Source: JAEUOS01 sp031423955 | Lineage (GTDB): Bacteria; Pseudomonadota; Gammaproteobacteria; Burkholderiales; JAEUOS01 | NCBI GenBank assembly: GCA_031423955.1 | Contig: JANPGJ010000468.1 | Coordinates: 1-9,112, forward strand | Reading direction: 5' to 3' | DNA length: 9,112 nt | Notes under the pieces: generated by a model | What the model was told of the DNA's origin: nothing | Seen by the model: the letters and a program-made list of their open reading frames with translations, nothing else | Database searches by the model: none | Program-made: the position numbers and the translations under genes | Shown here: in pieces, positions 1-5,474 of the stretch | How positions within the stretch are numbered: position 1 is the first letter of the stretch | Layout: each line of letters opens with the position of its first letter

Positions 1-275
1 TTGAGACCGCCTCCAGGCGCCTTCAGCGAAGGTCCGCTGGCCACCACCCGCGCCGCCGGGTCGATGCTGTTGATCAGCAACGCGGCGGTCTTCACCGTCA
101 CCTGGTCGATGATCATGCGCTCGACCCAGCTGTCGGCGGCCGTGCCATACAGGCCCTGCTGGATGGCGAACAGCGCCAGAAACGCGGCGGCTCGCCAGAG
201 CGTCACGTGGCGCAGCCGCGGCGTCGATTCGGCCGGGGACCGGGGCGACACCTGGCGTTGCGTGCCAGGTCGCAT
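1..275 (-). CDS. Compact exosortase-family protein, N-terminal part (cut by window edge)
   Basis: Exosortases are integral-membrane cysteine transpeptidase-like enzymes that process C-terminal sorting signals such as PEP-CTERM at the inner membrane. Reading the minus strand from ATG at 275 gives 91 residues before the edge. There is a basic N-terminal tail (about 1-25), a first hydrophobic helix (about 26-43, LWRAAAFLALFAIQQGLY), then a segment with WVERMIIDQVTV (50-61), a second hydrophobic stretch with AALLINSIDP (64-73), and SGPSLKAPGGGL at the cut. This order matches the N-terminus of the short exosortases (XrtH/XrtM-like size class), where a GC-x-G catalytic Cys motif normally follows shortly after the GGGL segment. 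The catalytic Cys, Arg and His would all lie outside the window. The start overlaps the stop of a 24-codon leader (TGATG), suggesting coupled translation. The three PEP-CTERM proteins nearby are natural substrate candidates. Family assignment is by pattern memory, not by a search. Confidence 0.72.
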   Translation of the reverse strand, partial: MRPGTQRQVSPRSPAESTPRLRHVTLWRAAAFLALFAIQQGLYGTAADSWVERMIIDQVTVKTAALLINSIDPAARVVASGPSLKAPGGGL

Positions 276-349
276 CAACGTCCGAGCCGATTGCCACGCC
301 GCGCGCCCAGACCACGCGCCAGACCCACCGCCAGCAACACTAATTTCAT
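275..349 (-). CDS. 24-residue leader ORF overlapping the exosortase start
   Basis: ATG at 349 is preceded on the minus strand by CTGGAG with GGAG eight bases upstream, a good ribosome site. The frame encodes 24 residues, beginning MKLVLLAVGLARGLGARRGN and ending RLGR, and stops at TGA 277-275. That stop shares its A with the exosortase ATG (TGATG). The downstream ATG has only a weak Shine-Dalgarno of its own, so ribosomes may reach it by termination-reinitiation. The peptide is a short hydrophobic segment followed by an Arg-rich tail, which resembles the helix and tail of a PEP-CTERM signal without the PEP motif. It could be a translated peptide, a pure translational coupler, or chance. I know of no named family. 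Confidence 0.4.
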   Translation of the reverse strand: MKLVLLAVGLARGLGARRGNRLGR

Positions 350-662
350 GAAAATTCTCCAGGGGATTGAATAGCGCCGAGCCCTCGCGACGATCCGAAG
401 TCCAGAAGTTACGGGACGCGCGTGACAGGCGTATCGGTCGGCGGACAGGTCGTGCTGGACCGTTTGAACTATGCCGCACGAGCTTTGCGGTCAGTCGTTC
501 GCCCAAAACATCGCGCGCCATCCGCATCGTTCCCGCGACCGGACGACCAAACGGGCCATGTTCAGGCCCGCTTCAAGTCACCGTCCTGCAAAAGTCGCCC
601 GCTATCTTGGGCGCCTCAGCGTTGGTGCAATCCACCGACGCGCCACTGCCGATGGAGAACCC
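350..662. other. Non-coding divergent region between exosortase leader and small acidic ORF
   Basis: I see no convincing gene here. The plus-strand frames that stay open have arginine-rich, low-complexity composition typical of GC-rich shadow frames. The region should carry the promoter of the exosortase transcript (minus) and perhaps that of the 663 ORF (plus), but no clean -35/-10 pair stands out. Two short inverted repeats are visible: CGGGCC/GGCCCG at 552-570 with a 7-base loop, and CGCCC/GGGCG near 597-614 with an 8-base loop. Neither is followed by a T-run, so they are not standard terminators. A lone GTGACAG at 422-428 is not repeated at the spacing of a Pho box. Confidence 0.5.
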
Positions 663-827
663 ATGCCCCGCCTGCCGCAAGACTGCGACGCCACCGATCC
701 TGACATCAGCTACGAATTCGTCAGCGAGTTTGACGAGATGCTGGAGATCGACGAAATCGAGGACGACCCGATGTCAGCCGCAACGACAGAACTTGCCGGT
801 TGGAACGGGCCGCACGCCATCGACTGA
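663..827 (+). CDS. Small acidic protein of unknown function (54 aa)
   Basis: ATG at 663 follows GGAG at 654-657 with a five-base spacer, a good ribosome site. The frame could be extended upstream, but the upstream part is Arg/His-rich and looks like shadow, while the sequence changes character at this ATG. The product (54 aa) starts MPRLPQDCDATDPDISYEF and has a strongly acidic core (SEFDEMLEIDEIEDD, about 21-35) likely to form a helix, then a short neutral tail ending in WNGPHAID. It has no signal peptide or membrane segment, so it would be cytoplasmic. Its end overlaps the open but degraded start of the phytase-like pseudogene in another frame. I do not recognise a family; the acidic core and the ribosome site are the reasons to think it real. 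Confidence 0.4.
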   Translation: MPRLPQDCDATDPDISYEFVSEFDEMLEIDEIEDDPMSAATTELAGWNGPHAID

Positions 828-2028
828 ACGATCGGTTGTCGGCACGCGCTGCCGCAGCGAAGTCACATCGTGCGCCGCCCGCCAGCGGTACCCTCCACGG
901 CGGCACCACCGTCGGCGGGCTGTCCGGCATCGACTATGTCGCCACCGGAAATCGCTATGTCGCCATCAGCGACGACCGCAGCGGTGTCAACCCGGCGCGC
1001 TATTACGACCTCAGCCTCGATCTGGCGCAGTTCCAGCGCTCGGCCACCCCCGGCATGGCTGGCGTCAATTTCAATGCCGTCACCACCCTCCAGAAGCCAG
1101 GCGGCGGCGCCTTCACTCTCAACACCGTCGATCCCGAAGGTATCCGCTTCAACCCGACGACCAACAGCATTTACTGGAGCAACGAGGGGCAGCGCTCCGC
1201 CGCCGGATTTCAAGTGCCCACCGTGCGCGAAATGAATGTGAACGGTACCCATGTGCGCGATTTCCCGGTGCCGGCCCGGTACAACCCCGCAGGCTCGAAC
1301 AGTGGCCTGACCGCCGGCGACCGCGGCATCTACAACAACCTGGCGTTCGAGACGGTCGCCCTGTCAACCGACGGCAAGACGCTCTATACCGCCACCGAGA
1401 ACGCCTTGAGCCAGGACAGCCTGCCTTCAACGGTGGCCAACGGTTCAAGCTCGCGCATCCTGTCGTTCGATGTCGCCACCGGACTATCGAAAGCCGGGTA
1501 TGTGTACAACGTGGCACCGGTGGTGCTGGCGCCCAACCCGGCCGGCGGTTTCGCCACCAACGGGCTGACCGACATGGTCGCCATCGGTGACCGCCAGTTC
1601 ATCGCCATCGAACGCTCGTTCGCCGCCGGCGCGGCGACCCGGGCACGCCGGTCACCAGCAATACGATCCGACTGTTTCATGTCGATGCGCGCAATGCCAC
1701 CGATGTATCGGGCATGGAGTCGATCGCCGGGCAAACCGTGCAGGCGGTGACCAAGACCCAGTTGCTCGACCTGTCGGATCTGAAGAACGATGACGGCAGT
1801 ACGCTGGCGCTGGACAATATCGAAGGCATCACCTTCGGCCCGACGGTCGGCGGCAAGGCCACCGTGATCCTGGTCTCGGACAACAATTTCGCCGCCGGCC
1901 AGTTCACCCAGTTCGTGGCCCTGCAAGTCAACCCGGTGCCGGAACCGGAAACCTGGGTGTTGCTGCTGGCCGGAATGGCAATGGTCGGAGCGGCGGCACG
2001 TCGCAAATCCGGTCGCAAGGTGGCGTAG
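800..2028 (+). pseudogene. Phytase-like (esterase-like) PEP-CTERM protein, 5'-decayed and frameshifted
   Basis: Members of this family are secreted beta-propeller proteins related to phytases and usually annotated 'esterase-like activity of phytase'. Substrates are mostly unproven. Recognisable sequence begins around 881 (ASGTLHGGTTVGGLSGIDY) and continues with YVAISDDRSGVNPARYYDLSL, NTVDPEGIRF, YWSNEGQRSA, YNNLAFETVALSTDGKTLY, GFATNGLTDMVAIGD and FIAIERSFAAGA. There the frame breaks. From about 1636 the next frame continues the homology: DPGTPVTSNTIRLFHVDAR, then NATDVSGMESIAG, LDNIEGITFGPT, VILVSDNNF and the PEP-CTERM tail VPEPETWVLLLAGMAMVGAA plus Arg/Lys. A one-base loss between 1631 and 1639 (GC-rich, CCCGGG) explains the break. 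No ATG or signal peptide exists in frame: the frame is closed by TGA at 731, and 800 is merely a TTG. So the 5' end is also lost. The intact neighbour at 2170 is a related but longer family member. If the frameshift were a sequencing error, the missing signal peptide would still need explaining. Confidence 0.82.
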
Positions 2029-2048
2029 GCACGCAGGTCAAAACGGGG

Positions 2049-2082
2049 CTGTAACAGACCTGAAACATTCTCTGCGCACACT
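2049..2082 (+). promoter_or_regulatory. Candidate Pho box and -10 upstream of the intact phytase-like gene
   Basis: Two 7-base half-sites, CTGTAAC (2049-2055) and CTGAAAC (2060-2066), are separated by four bases, the 11-base periodicity of PhoB sites (consensus CTGTCAT-N4-CTGTCAT). Ten bases further on, CACACT (2077-2082) fits a weak -10 at the spacing used by PhoB-activated promoters. The orientation points into the gene at 2170. The half-sites are imperfect (five of seven bases each against CTGTCAC), so this is a proposal supported by position, periodicity and gene content rather than an exact match. Confidence 0.38.
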
Positions 2083-2094
2083 CCGGGGTTCGTA

Positions 2095-2135
2095 CCGAAC
2101 CGTCGACCGGGCACTATGGCCCGGCGGCGGTTCGG
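2095..2135. repeat. Long imperfect hairpin in the leader of the phytase-like gene
   Basis: CCGAACCG (2095-2102) pairs with CGGTTCGG (2128-2135), and inside it CCGGGC (2107-2112) pairs with GCCCGG (2119-2124) around a six-base loop. The linkers between the two stems pair partly, with one bulge. No T-run follows, so it is not a standard terminator. It lies after the proposed promoter and 34 bases before the start codon, so it would sit in the 5' untranslated RNA. It could stabilise the message, act as a protein-bound element, or end leftover transcription from the pseudogene. Confidence 0.55.
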
Positions 2136-2169
2136 CATTGAACAACCAACCCCGGAGAGGATGGATCAC

Positions 2170-3843
2170 ATGCGCACCCGTCAACGCTTTTCCACTGCCG
2201 CACATCGCCTGACCCTGACAACCCTCGGCGCCGCACTGCTGGTGGCATTCGCCGGCGCGGCGCAGGCGCAGGTCACCTCGGCCAATCGCGACGTTTTCCT
2301 GCCCAATACCGGCGCATGGTCCACCACCGGCGTCACCCTGGGTGGCACCAGTTTCGTCAACCTCGGCCTGCAGGGTGTGGGTCGGGTGGCCGCCAACAGC
2401 ATCGATCCGGTCACCCTCGAATCACTCGGTTCGGTGTCGGACATGCAGATCAGCAATTTCACCAACAATGGCAACGGCAGCTGGAGCGGCAGCTTCAACT
2501 TCCTGCCCGATCGCGGCTACAACAGCGGCACCATCTTCTCAAACTATGCCGCGCGCATCAACACCTTCGACTTCACCTTCACGCCCTACACCGGCGCGGC
2601 CGCGACGGCCGCGCAAAACCAGATCGCTATGAGCTTCACCGGCTCGACGCGCTTCACCTACGACCACGACAACAACCCGCTGACCGCACCGGTTTACACC
2701 ACCGGCCTGCTCGCCACCGGCAGCACCAGCCTGTTCGGCACCACCGTGCCCGTGACCGCGGGCAACACCACGCAGGGCGGCAGCAACGTCAGCAACCGCC
2801 TGACGCTCGATGCCGAGGGCCTGATCCTCGACAACCGTGCCGGCAAGGGTGGCTCCGGCTGGGTCGGCGACGAGTATGGCGGCTACATCTACCGCTTCGA
2901 TGCGAACAAGCAGATCGTCGGCCAACTGCAATTGCCGCAGGCCCTGGTACCGCACTCGCCGGTCGGCACCGTCAATTTCAACGCCAGCCCCGAAGTCAAC
3001 GGCCGGCGTATCAACCAGGGCATGGAGGGCATCGCGCAAAGTCCGGACGGCACCAAGCTGTTCGGCCTGATGCAAAGCGCGACCATCCAGGACTCGGGCA
3101 GCGGCAACCAGGGCCGCTCCAACACGCGCCTTCTGGTGTACGACCTCGCCGGCTCCGACACGCCAAACGCCCCGGTCAAGCAGTACGTGATTCAGCTGCC
3201 GCGGGTCGACGACAACGGCGCCACCGGCGGCGTCGCGGTCAACCGCACGGCCGCGCAAAGCTCGATCATCGCCTTGAATGATCACCAGCTGCTGATTCTT
3301 TCACGCGACGGCAACGGCCGCGGCGCCACTGGTTCGCCGGTATTCAAGTCGATCCTGCTGGCCGATTTGTCGACTGCCACCGCGCTCACCGGCTTCGACG
3401 CCGAAGGCGCCGCCGTCGCCCCTGGCGGGGTGCTGGGTGCAAGCGTCACGCCGATTCAATGGACCGAAGCGTTGAACCTGCTGGGCAAGCTGGGCACCGG
3501 CCAGGCGATCGAGCTGGCGAAGTTCGGCTTGAACATCAATACCGCACCGGGTGACAGCAATTCGATCTCCGAAAAATGGGAGGCATTGAGTCTGGTGCCG
3601 ACCAACGACGGTACCGGGCAATATTTCCTGTTCGTCGGCAATGACAACGACTTCGTCACCCGTTCCGGCAAGTACCTCGATGCCGCCGGTGTTCTGCAGA
3701 GTTACGATGCCGGGCTGGAAAACGACACCATGATCCTCGCCTACCGGGTGGCGGCGGTGCCGGAACCGGAAACCTACGCCCTGCTGCTGGCCGGCCTGGC
3801 ACTGGTCGGCGCGGTAGCGCGTCGCCGCAGGCAACCCGCCTGA
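2170..3843 (+). CDS. Secreted phytase-like (esterase-like) protein with PEP-CTERM sorting signal
   Basis: This is an intact 557-residue member of the phytase-like family (PF13449-type), exported by Sec and then handled by an exosortase at the C-terminus. The start is chosen at ATG 2170: GAGG ends nine bases upstream, whereas ATG 2161 abuts the ribosome site and 2116 adds a non-signal tail. The signal peptide runs through residue 33 (AAQA before QVTSANRD). Family-like segments are FLPDRGYN, GSGWVGDEYGGYIYRFD, RINQGMEGIAQSPDGTKLFG, IIALNDHQLLILSRDGNGRG, SEKWEALSLVP and YFLFVGNDNDFVT. Aspartates in the DRG, GDEYGG and GNDNDF segments are candidate Ca2+ or catalytic ligands. The PEP-CTERM tail is VPEPETYALLLAGLALVGAV followed by ARRRRQPA. 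A terminator follows immediately, so the gene is probably monocistronic. A phosphate-ester role is inferred from family name and context only. Confidence 0.88.
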   Translation: MRTRQRFSTAAHRLTLTTLGAALLVAFAGAAQAQVTSANRDVFLPNTGAWSTTGVTLGGTSFVNLGLQGVGRVAANSIDPVTLESLGSVSDMQISNFTNNGNGSWSGSFNFLPDRGYNSGTIFSNYAARINTFDFTFTPYTGAAATAAQNQIAMSFTGSTRFTYDHDNNPLTAPVYTTGLLATGSTSLFGTTVPVTAGNTTQGGSNVSNRLTLDAEGLILDNRAGKGGSGWVGDEYGGYIYRFDANKQIVGQLQLPQALVPHSPVGTVNFNASPEVNGRRINQGMEGIAQSPDGTKLFGLMQSATIQDSGSGNQGRSNTRLLVYDLAGSDTPNAPVKQYVIQLPRVDDNGATGGVAVNRTAAQSSIIALNDHQLLILSRDGNGRGATGSPVFKSILLADLSTATALTGFDAEGAAVAPGGVLGASVTPIQWTEALNLLGKLGTGQAIELAKFGLNINTAPGDSNSISEKWEALSLVPTNDGTGQYFLFVGNDNDFVTRSGKYLDAAGVLQSYDAGLENDTMILAYRVAAVPEPETYALLLAGLALVGAVARRRRQPA

Positions 3844-3866
3844 CTCACCGATCGCTCCGATCAAAC

Positions 3867-3895
3867 GCCGTGCCACTCAGGCACGGCATTTTTTT
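3867..3895 (+). terminator. Rho-independent terminator after the phytase-like gene
   Basis: GCCGTGCC (3867-3874) pairs perfectly with GGCACGGC (3880-3887) around the loop ACTCA, then A and seven T (3889-3895). It ends the plus-strand gene that stops at 3843. On the other strand the stem is followed only by GTTTG, so it would be a weak stop for the convergent higBA transcript. Confidence 0.93.
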
Positions 3896-3976
3896 GGTGC
3901 AATGGGGTATCGAACGAGCATGCCGCAGGCAACCGGCCAGTGGGCGGCGATCCTCGCGCAATAGTTCTGCGGCAAA

Positions 3977-4282
3977 TCAAGCCGGCTCCAGTTGTCGAAG
4001 TGGCCGCATATTGCCGAGTTCGTCATGCAACTTTACCTCTGCATGCCAAAGGTCATGCCTTGACTGCATATCCAGCCAGAGTTGCGCACCATTACCCAAC
4101 AGCGTTCCGAGGCGCAACGCCATCTCAGCCGAAATCCCGCTGCGTTCGGCAAGCACCGAATGCAGCGTCTGCCGGGAAACCCCGAGACTACGGGCGAAAG
4201 CGCTCACCGATATATGTTTCAAAGCTGGCAGCACATCTTCCCGGAGGACGGCTCCGGGATGGGTCGGTGCACGTTTGCGCAT
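3977..4282 (-). CDS. higA: HigA-family antitoxin, HTH DNA-binding protein
   Basis: HigA neutralises the HigB ribosome-dependent mRNA interferase and represses its own operon. The product has 101 residues from ATG 4282. AGGAG lies six bases upstream of this ATG and only three upstream of the ATG at 4285, so the second is preferred (one extra Met otherwise). The N-terminus carries the typical HPGAVLREDVLPAL segment (about 8-21). A helix-turn-helix follows (SVSAFARSLGVSRQTLHSVL, about 25-44, then AERSGISAEMALRLG), and then GNGAQLWLDMQSRHDLWHA, the usual HigA C-terminal signature. The RBS overlaps the higB stop (TAGGAG), with a gap of nine bases to this ATG, so the two are co-transcribed and probably translationally coupled. 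Length and layout (toxin first) are standard for higBA. Confidence 0.92.
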   Translation of the reverse strand: MRKRAPTHPGAVLREDVLPALKHISVSAFARSLGVSRQTLHSVLAERSGISAEMALRLGTLLGNGAQLWLDMQSRHDLWHAEVKLHDELGNMRPLRQLEPA

Positions 4283-4291
4283 CATTGACTC

Positions 4292-4567
4292 CTAGTGATA
4301 ATTTTCAAGATCGACCTTCACCGCATTTTCACCCTGCCACTCGAAGGTGATGCACCAAGGCCCGTTGACATGCACGCTGTAGCGCTTTGGTTTTCCCTGC
4401 AGTCCGTGGAAATCGAACCCCGGCACGTTCAAGGCCTCAGGGGCTTTTGCGATGGCGATGGCGTCCAGACGGCGCAGCGCTCTCTCCACCAGGGCTTTTT
4501 GTACCTTCGCGCTGGCGCCCTTCTCGAAAAGCTCCTGCAGACCCTTGTGCTTGAACGACTCGATCAT
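4292..4567 (-). CDS. higB: HigB-family toxin (RelE-fold mRNA interferase)
   Basis: HigB toxins cut mRNA on the translating ribosome; the antitoxin HigA is encoded just downstream. The product has 91 residues from ATG 4567. It opens with MIESFKHKGLQELFEKG, the classic HigB N-terminus, has GFDFHGLQGKPKRYSVHV (50-67), WCITFEW (71-77) and ends ENYH. His54 and the C-terminal Tyr90-His91 match positions used by Proteus vulgaris HigB (His54, Tyr91, His92). The position equivalent to its Lys57 is Gln57 here, with Lys59 and Lys61 close by, so activity should not be assumed. A start 12 codons upstream at 4603 would run through the operator and promoter and is rejected. No Shine-Dalgarno precedes 4567; the promoter position suggests a leaderless message. 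Confidence 0.93.
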   Translation of the reverse strand: MIESFKHKGLQELFEKGASAKVQKALVERALRRLDAIAIAKAPEALNVPGFDFHGLQGKPKRYSVHVNGPWCITFEWQGENAVKVDLENYH

Positions 4568-4571
4568 GGAA

Positions 4572-4600
4572 CAAAGTGTAAAGTGTTTATTTACACTTTG
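4572..4600. promoter_or_regulatory. Operator palindrome of higBA
   Basis: CAAAGTGTAAA (4572-4582) and TTTACACTTTG (4590-4600) form a perfect 11-bp inverted repeat around a seven-base, AT-rich spacer. It begins five bases before the higB start codon on the minus strand and overlaps the proposed promoter. This is where HigA or the HigBA complex would be expected to bind for autorepression. The centre-to-centre spacing of the arms, 18 bp, suits a helix-turn-helix dimer or pair of dimers. Confidence 0.8.
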
Positions 4601-4603
4601 CAA
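4575..4603 (-). promoter_or_regulatory. sigma70-type promoter of higBA
   Basis: On the minus strand, TTGCAA (4603-4598) serves as -35 and TACACT (4580-4575) as -10, separated by exactly 17 bases. Each matches four of six consensus bases, including the key A and T of the -10. Only seven bases separate the -10 from the higB ATG at 4567, so the transcript should begin at or very near the start codon. The whole promoter is covered by the operator palindrome, consistent with repression by antitoxin binding. Confidence 0.6.
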
Positions 4604-4701
4604 GGTCGCGGGCTGACCAGCGTCGGCTTGCCGGACGTATCAGGTTCAAACCCGCAGCCAATGCGCATCGATCCTCGCGTGGCACGCCGAACGGCGCACC
4701 G

Positions 4702-5145
4702 TCAATGCAGGGTCACGCCGCCCGGCAAGGTCGACCTGATGTATTGCAACAGACGCAGGCCGATCGCCCGTTGACCGCTCAGGCGGATCGACGCGAAGCC
4801 TTCATCAAGCACTGTCTCGCAATCCATTGACCCGGCAGCATCGGACCCATCGGCCGCAAGGAAGCCCATCGGCCATGCCGCCAGGCTGCGTTCCCGGATC
4901 GCGGTCTCGTACTGCACGACTATCTGCACGTGGTGCGGGTCGGCGCTCTTCTCCATCAGGGCCATCACTTCCGCCCGCTCGCCTTCGAGCACCTGGACGA
5001 ATTCCTGGGTTCGCGCGAAGTGGATCAACACACCTGAAATGCCATGCCTGAAGTTGTAACGGACAGCCTGATCAAGCAGCTCGCGAAATTGCCGCGCACC
5101 GATCGCCTTGGTCGCAACGCTCGAATACAGCACCTGGTAAAGCAC
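4702..5145 (-). CDS. BLUF-domain blue-light sensor (FAD-binding), GTG start
   Basis: BLUF domains bind FAD and signal blue light through a rearranged hydrogen-bond network. The product has 147 residues from GTG 5145, preceded by GGAGGG (5157-5152) with a six-base spacer. The BLUF fold begins at once (LYQVLYSSVAT), which decides the start against longer open-frame versions. Expected photocycle residues are present: Tyr7 (LYSS), Asn31 (RYNFRHGISGVL), Gln51 (FVQVLEGE), Trp91 and Met93 (AAWPMGF). The DPHHVQIV segment (69-76) matches the D-RH-V-I region. A C-terminal extension of about 50 residues has no recognised output domain, so it belongs to the short single-domain class that acts through a partner protein. 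The partner is unknown. No neighbour on the same strand forms an evident operon with it: higBA lies 130 bases downstream with its own promoter. Confidence 0.9.
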   Translation of the reverse strand: MLYQVLYSSVATKAIGARQFRELLDQAVRYNFRHGISGVLIHFARTQEFVQVLEGERAEVMALMEKSADPHHVQIVVQYETAIRERSLAAWPMGFLAADGSDAAGSMDCETVLDEGFASIRLSGQRAIGLRLLQYIRSTLPGGVTLH

Positions 5146-5474
5146 GGTTGACCCTCCGCGTTCGAGGCGCACGTCAGTCGTACCACACGGCCAGAAGACT
5201 GCGCAACGCAGATGACAGGGTCGTGAATCAGAACCACTGCAAACGACGGCGCTGATTGTCGCGGGTTGATCGCCAGGCAACGGCAGGCCCCGGTGCGCAA
5301 TCCGCCGACCCGACCGGCAACGCATAGTCCGTTCGGCCCAGCACCACGCGCCTTCCAGACCACGTAATTCGTCGCTTGCGTCACGCCAGCGCGGTAGATG
5401 CGGACGCCTGCGAAACCCACACTCCGGTTCCATGCGCGATCGATCGCGATGCGCGCGCAACCGGAGGAATTCCC
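5146..5474. other. Divergent intergenic region between BLUF gene and small PEP-CTERM gene
   Basis: About 330 bases lie here without a supported gene; the frames that cross it lack coding character. It must hold promoters for both neighbours. For the BLUF gene a weak candidate is the minus-strand TTGCGC followed 18 bases later by TACGAC with a TG just before it (extended -10). A sequence resembling a Pho box lies on the minus strand at 5229-5212 (GATTCAC-GACC-CTGTCAT, one perfect half-site). A 14-bp palindrome lies at 5435-5448. No terminator-like structure was found. Confidence 0.5.
5435..5448. repeat. 14-bp perfect palindrome upstream of the small PEP-CTERM gene
   Basis: CGCGATCGATCGCG reads the same on both strands and lies 26 bases before the ATG at 5475, just upstream of the ribosome site. 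It contains nested GATC and GCGATCG motifs. It could be an operator half-way between promoter and start, a methylation target, or chance in GC-rich DNA. Confidence 0.4.

Noticed and set aside
422..450. Pho-box-like GTGACAG near the exosortase leader
   Set aside because: Only one half-site is present; the sequences 11 and 22 bases away do not match the repeat.
552..570. Inverted repeat CGGGCC/GGCCCG as terminator
   Set aside because: No T-run follows and no gene ends just upstream on either strand.
367..1590. Long plus-strand open frame of about 407 codons
   Set aside because: The translation is Arg-, His- and Gln-rich without any motif, and it overlaps a different frame with clear phytase-like homology. 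It is a shadow frame of GC-rich DNA.
4568..4603. Upstream start for higB at 4603
   Set aside because: It would translate through the promoter and operator palindrome, and the family N-terminus (MIESFKHKG) begins at 4567.
4643..4660. tRNA-like 3' end (GGTTCAAACCCGCAGCCA)
   Set aside because: The T-loop consensus fits, but the T-stem does not pair properly, the CCA is at the wrong distance for an acceptor stem, and no D-arm or anticodon arm lies upstream. It is not a tRNA gene, and no attachment-site duplication was seen.
5146..5460. N-terminal extension of the BLUF protein to ATG 5460
   Set aside because: The extension is Arg/Cys-rich with no homology, while BLUF proteins start directly at the beta-strand that follows GTG 5145, which has a strong RBS.
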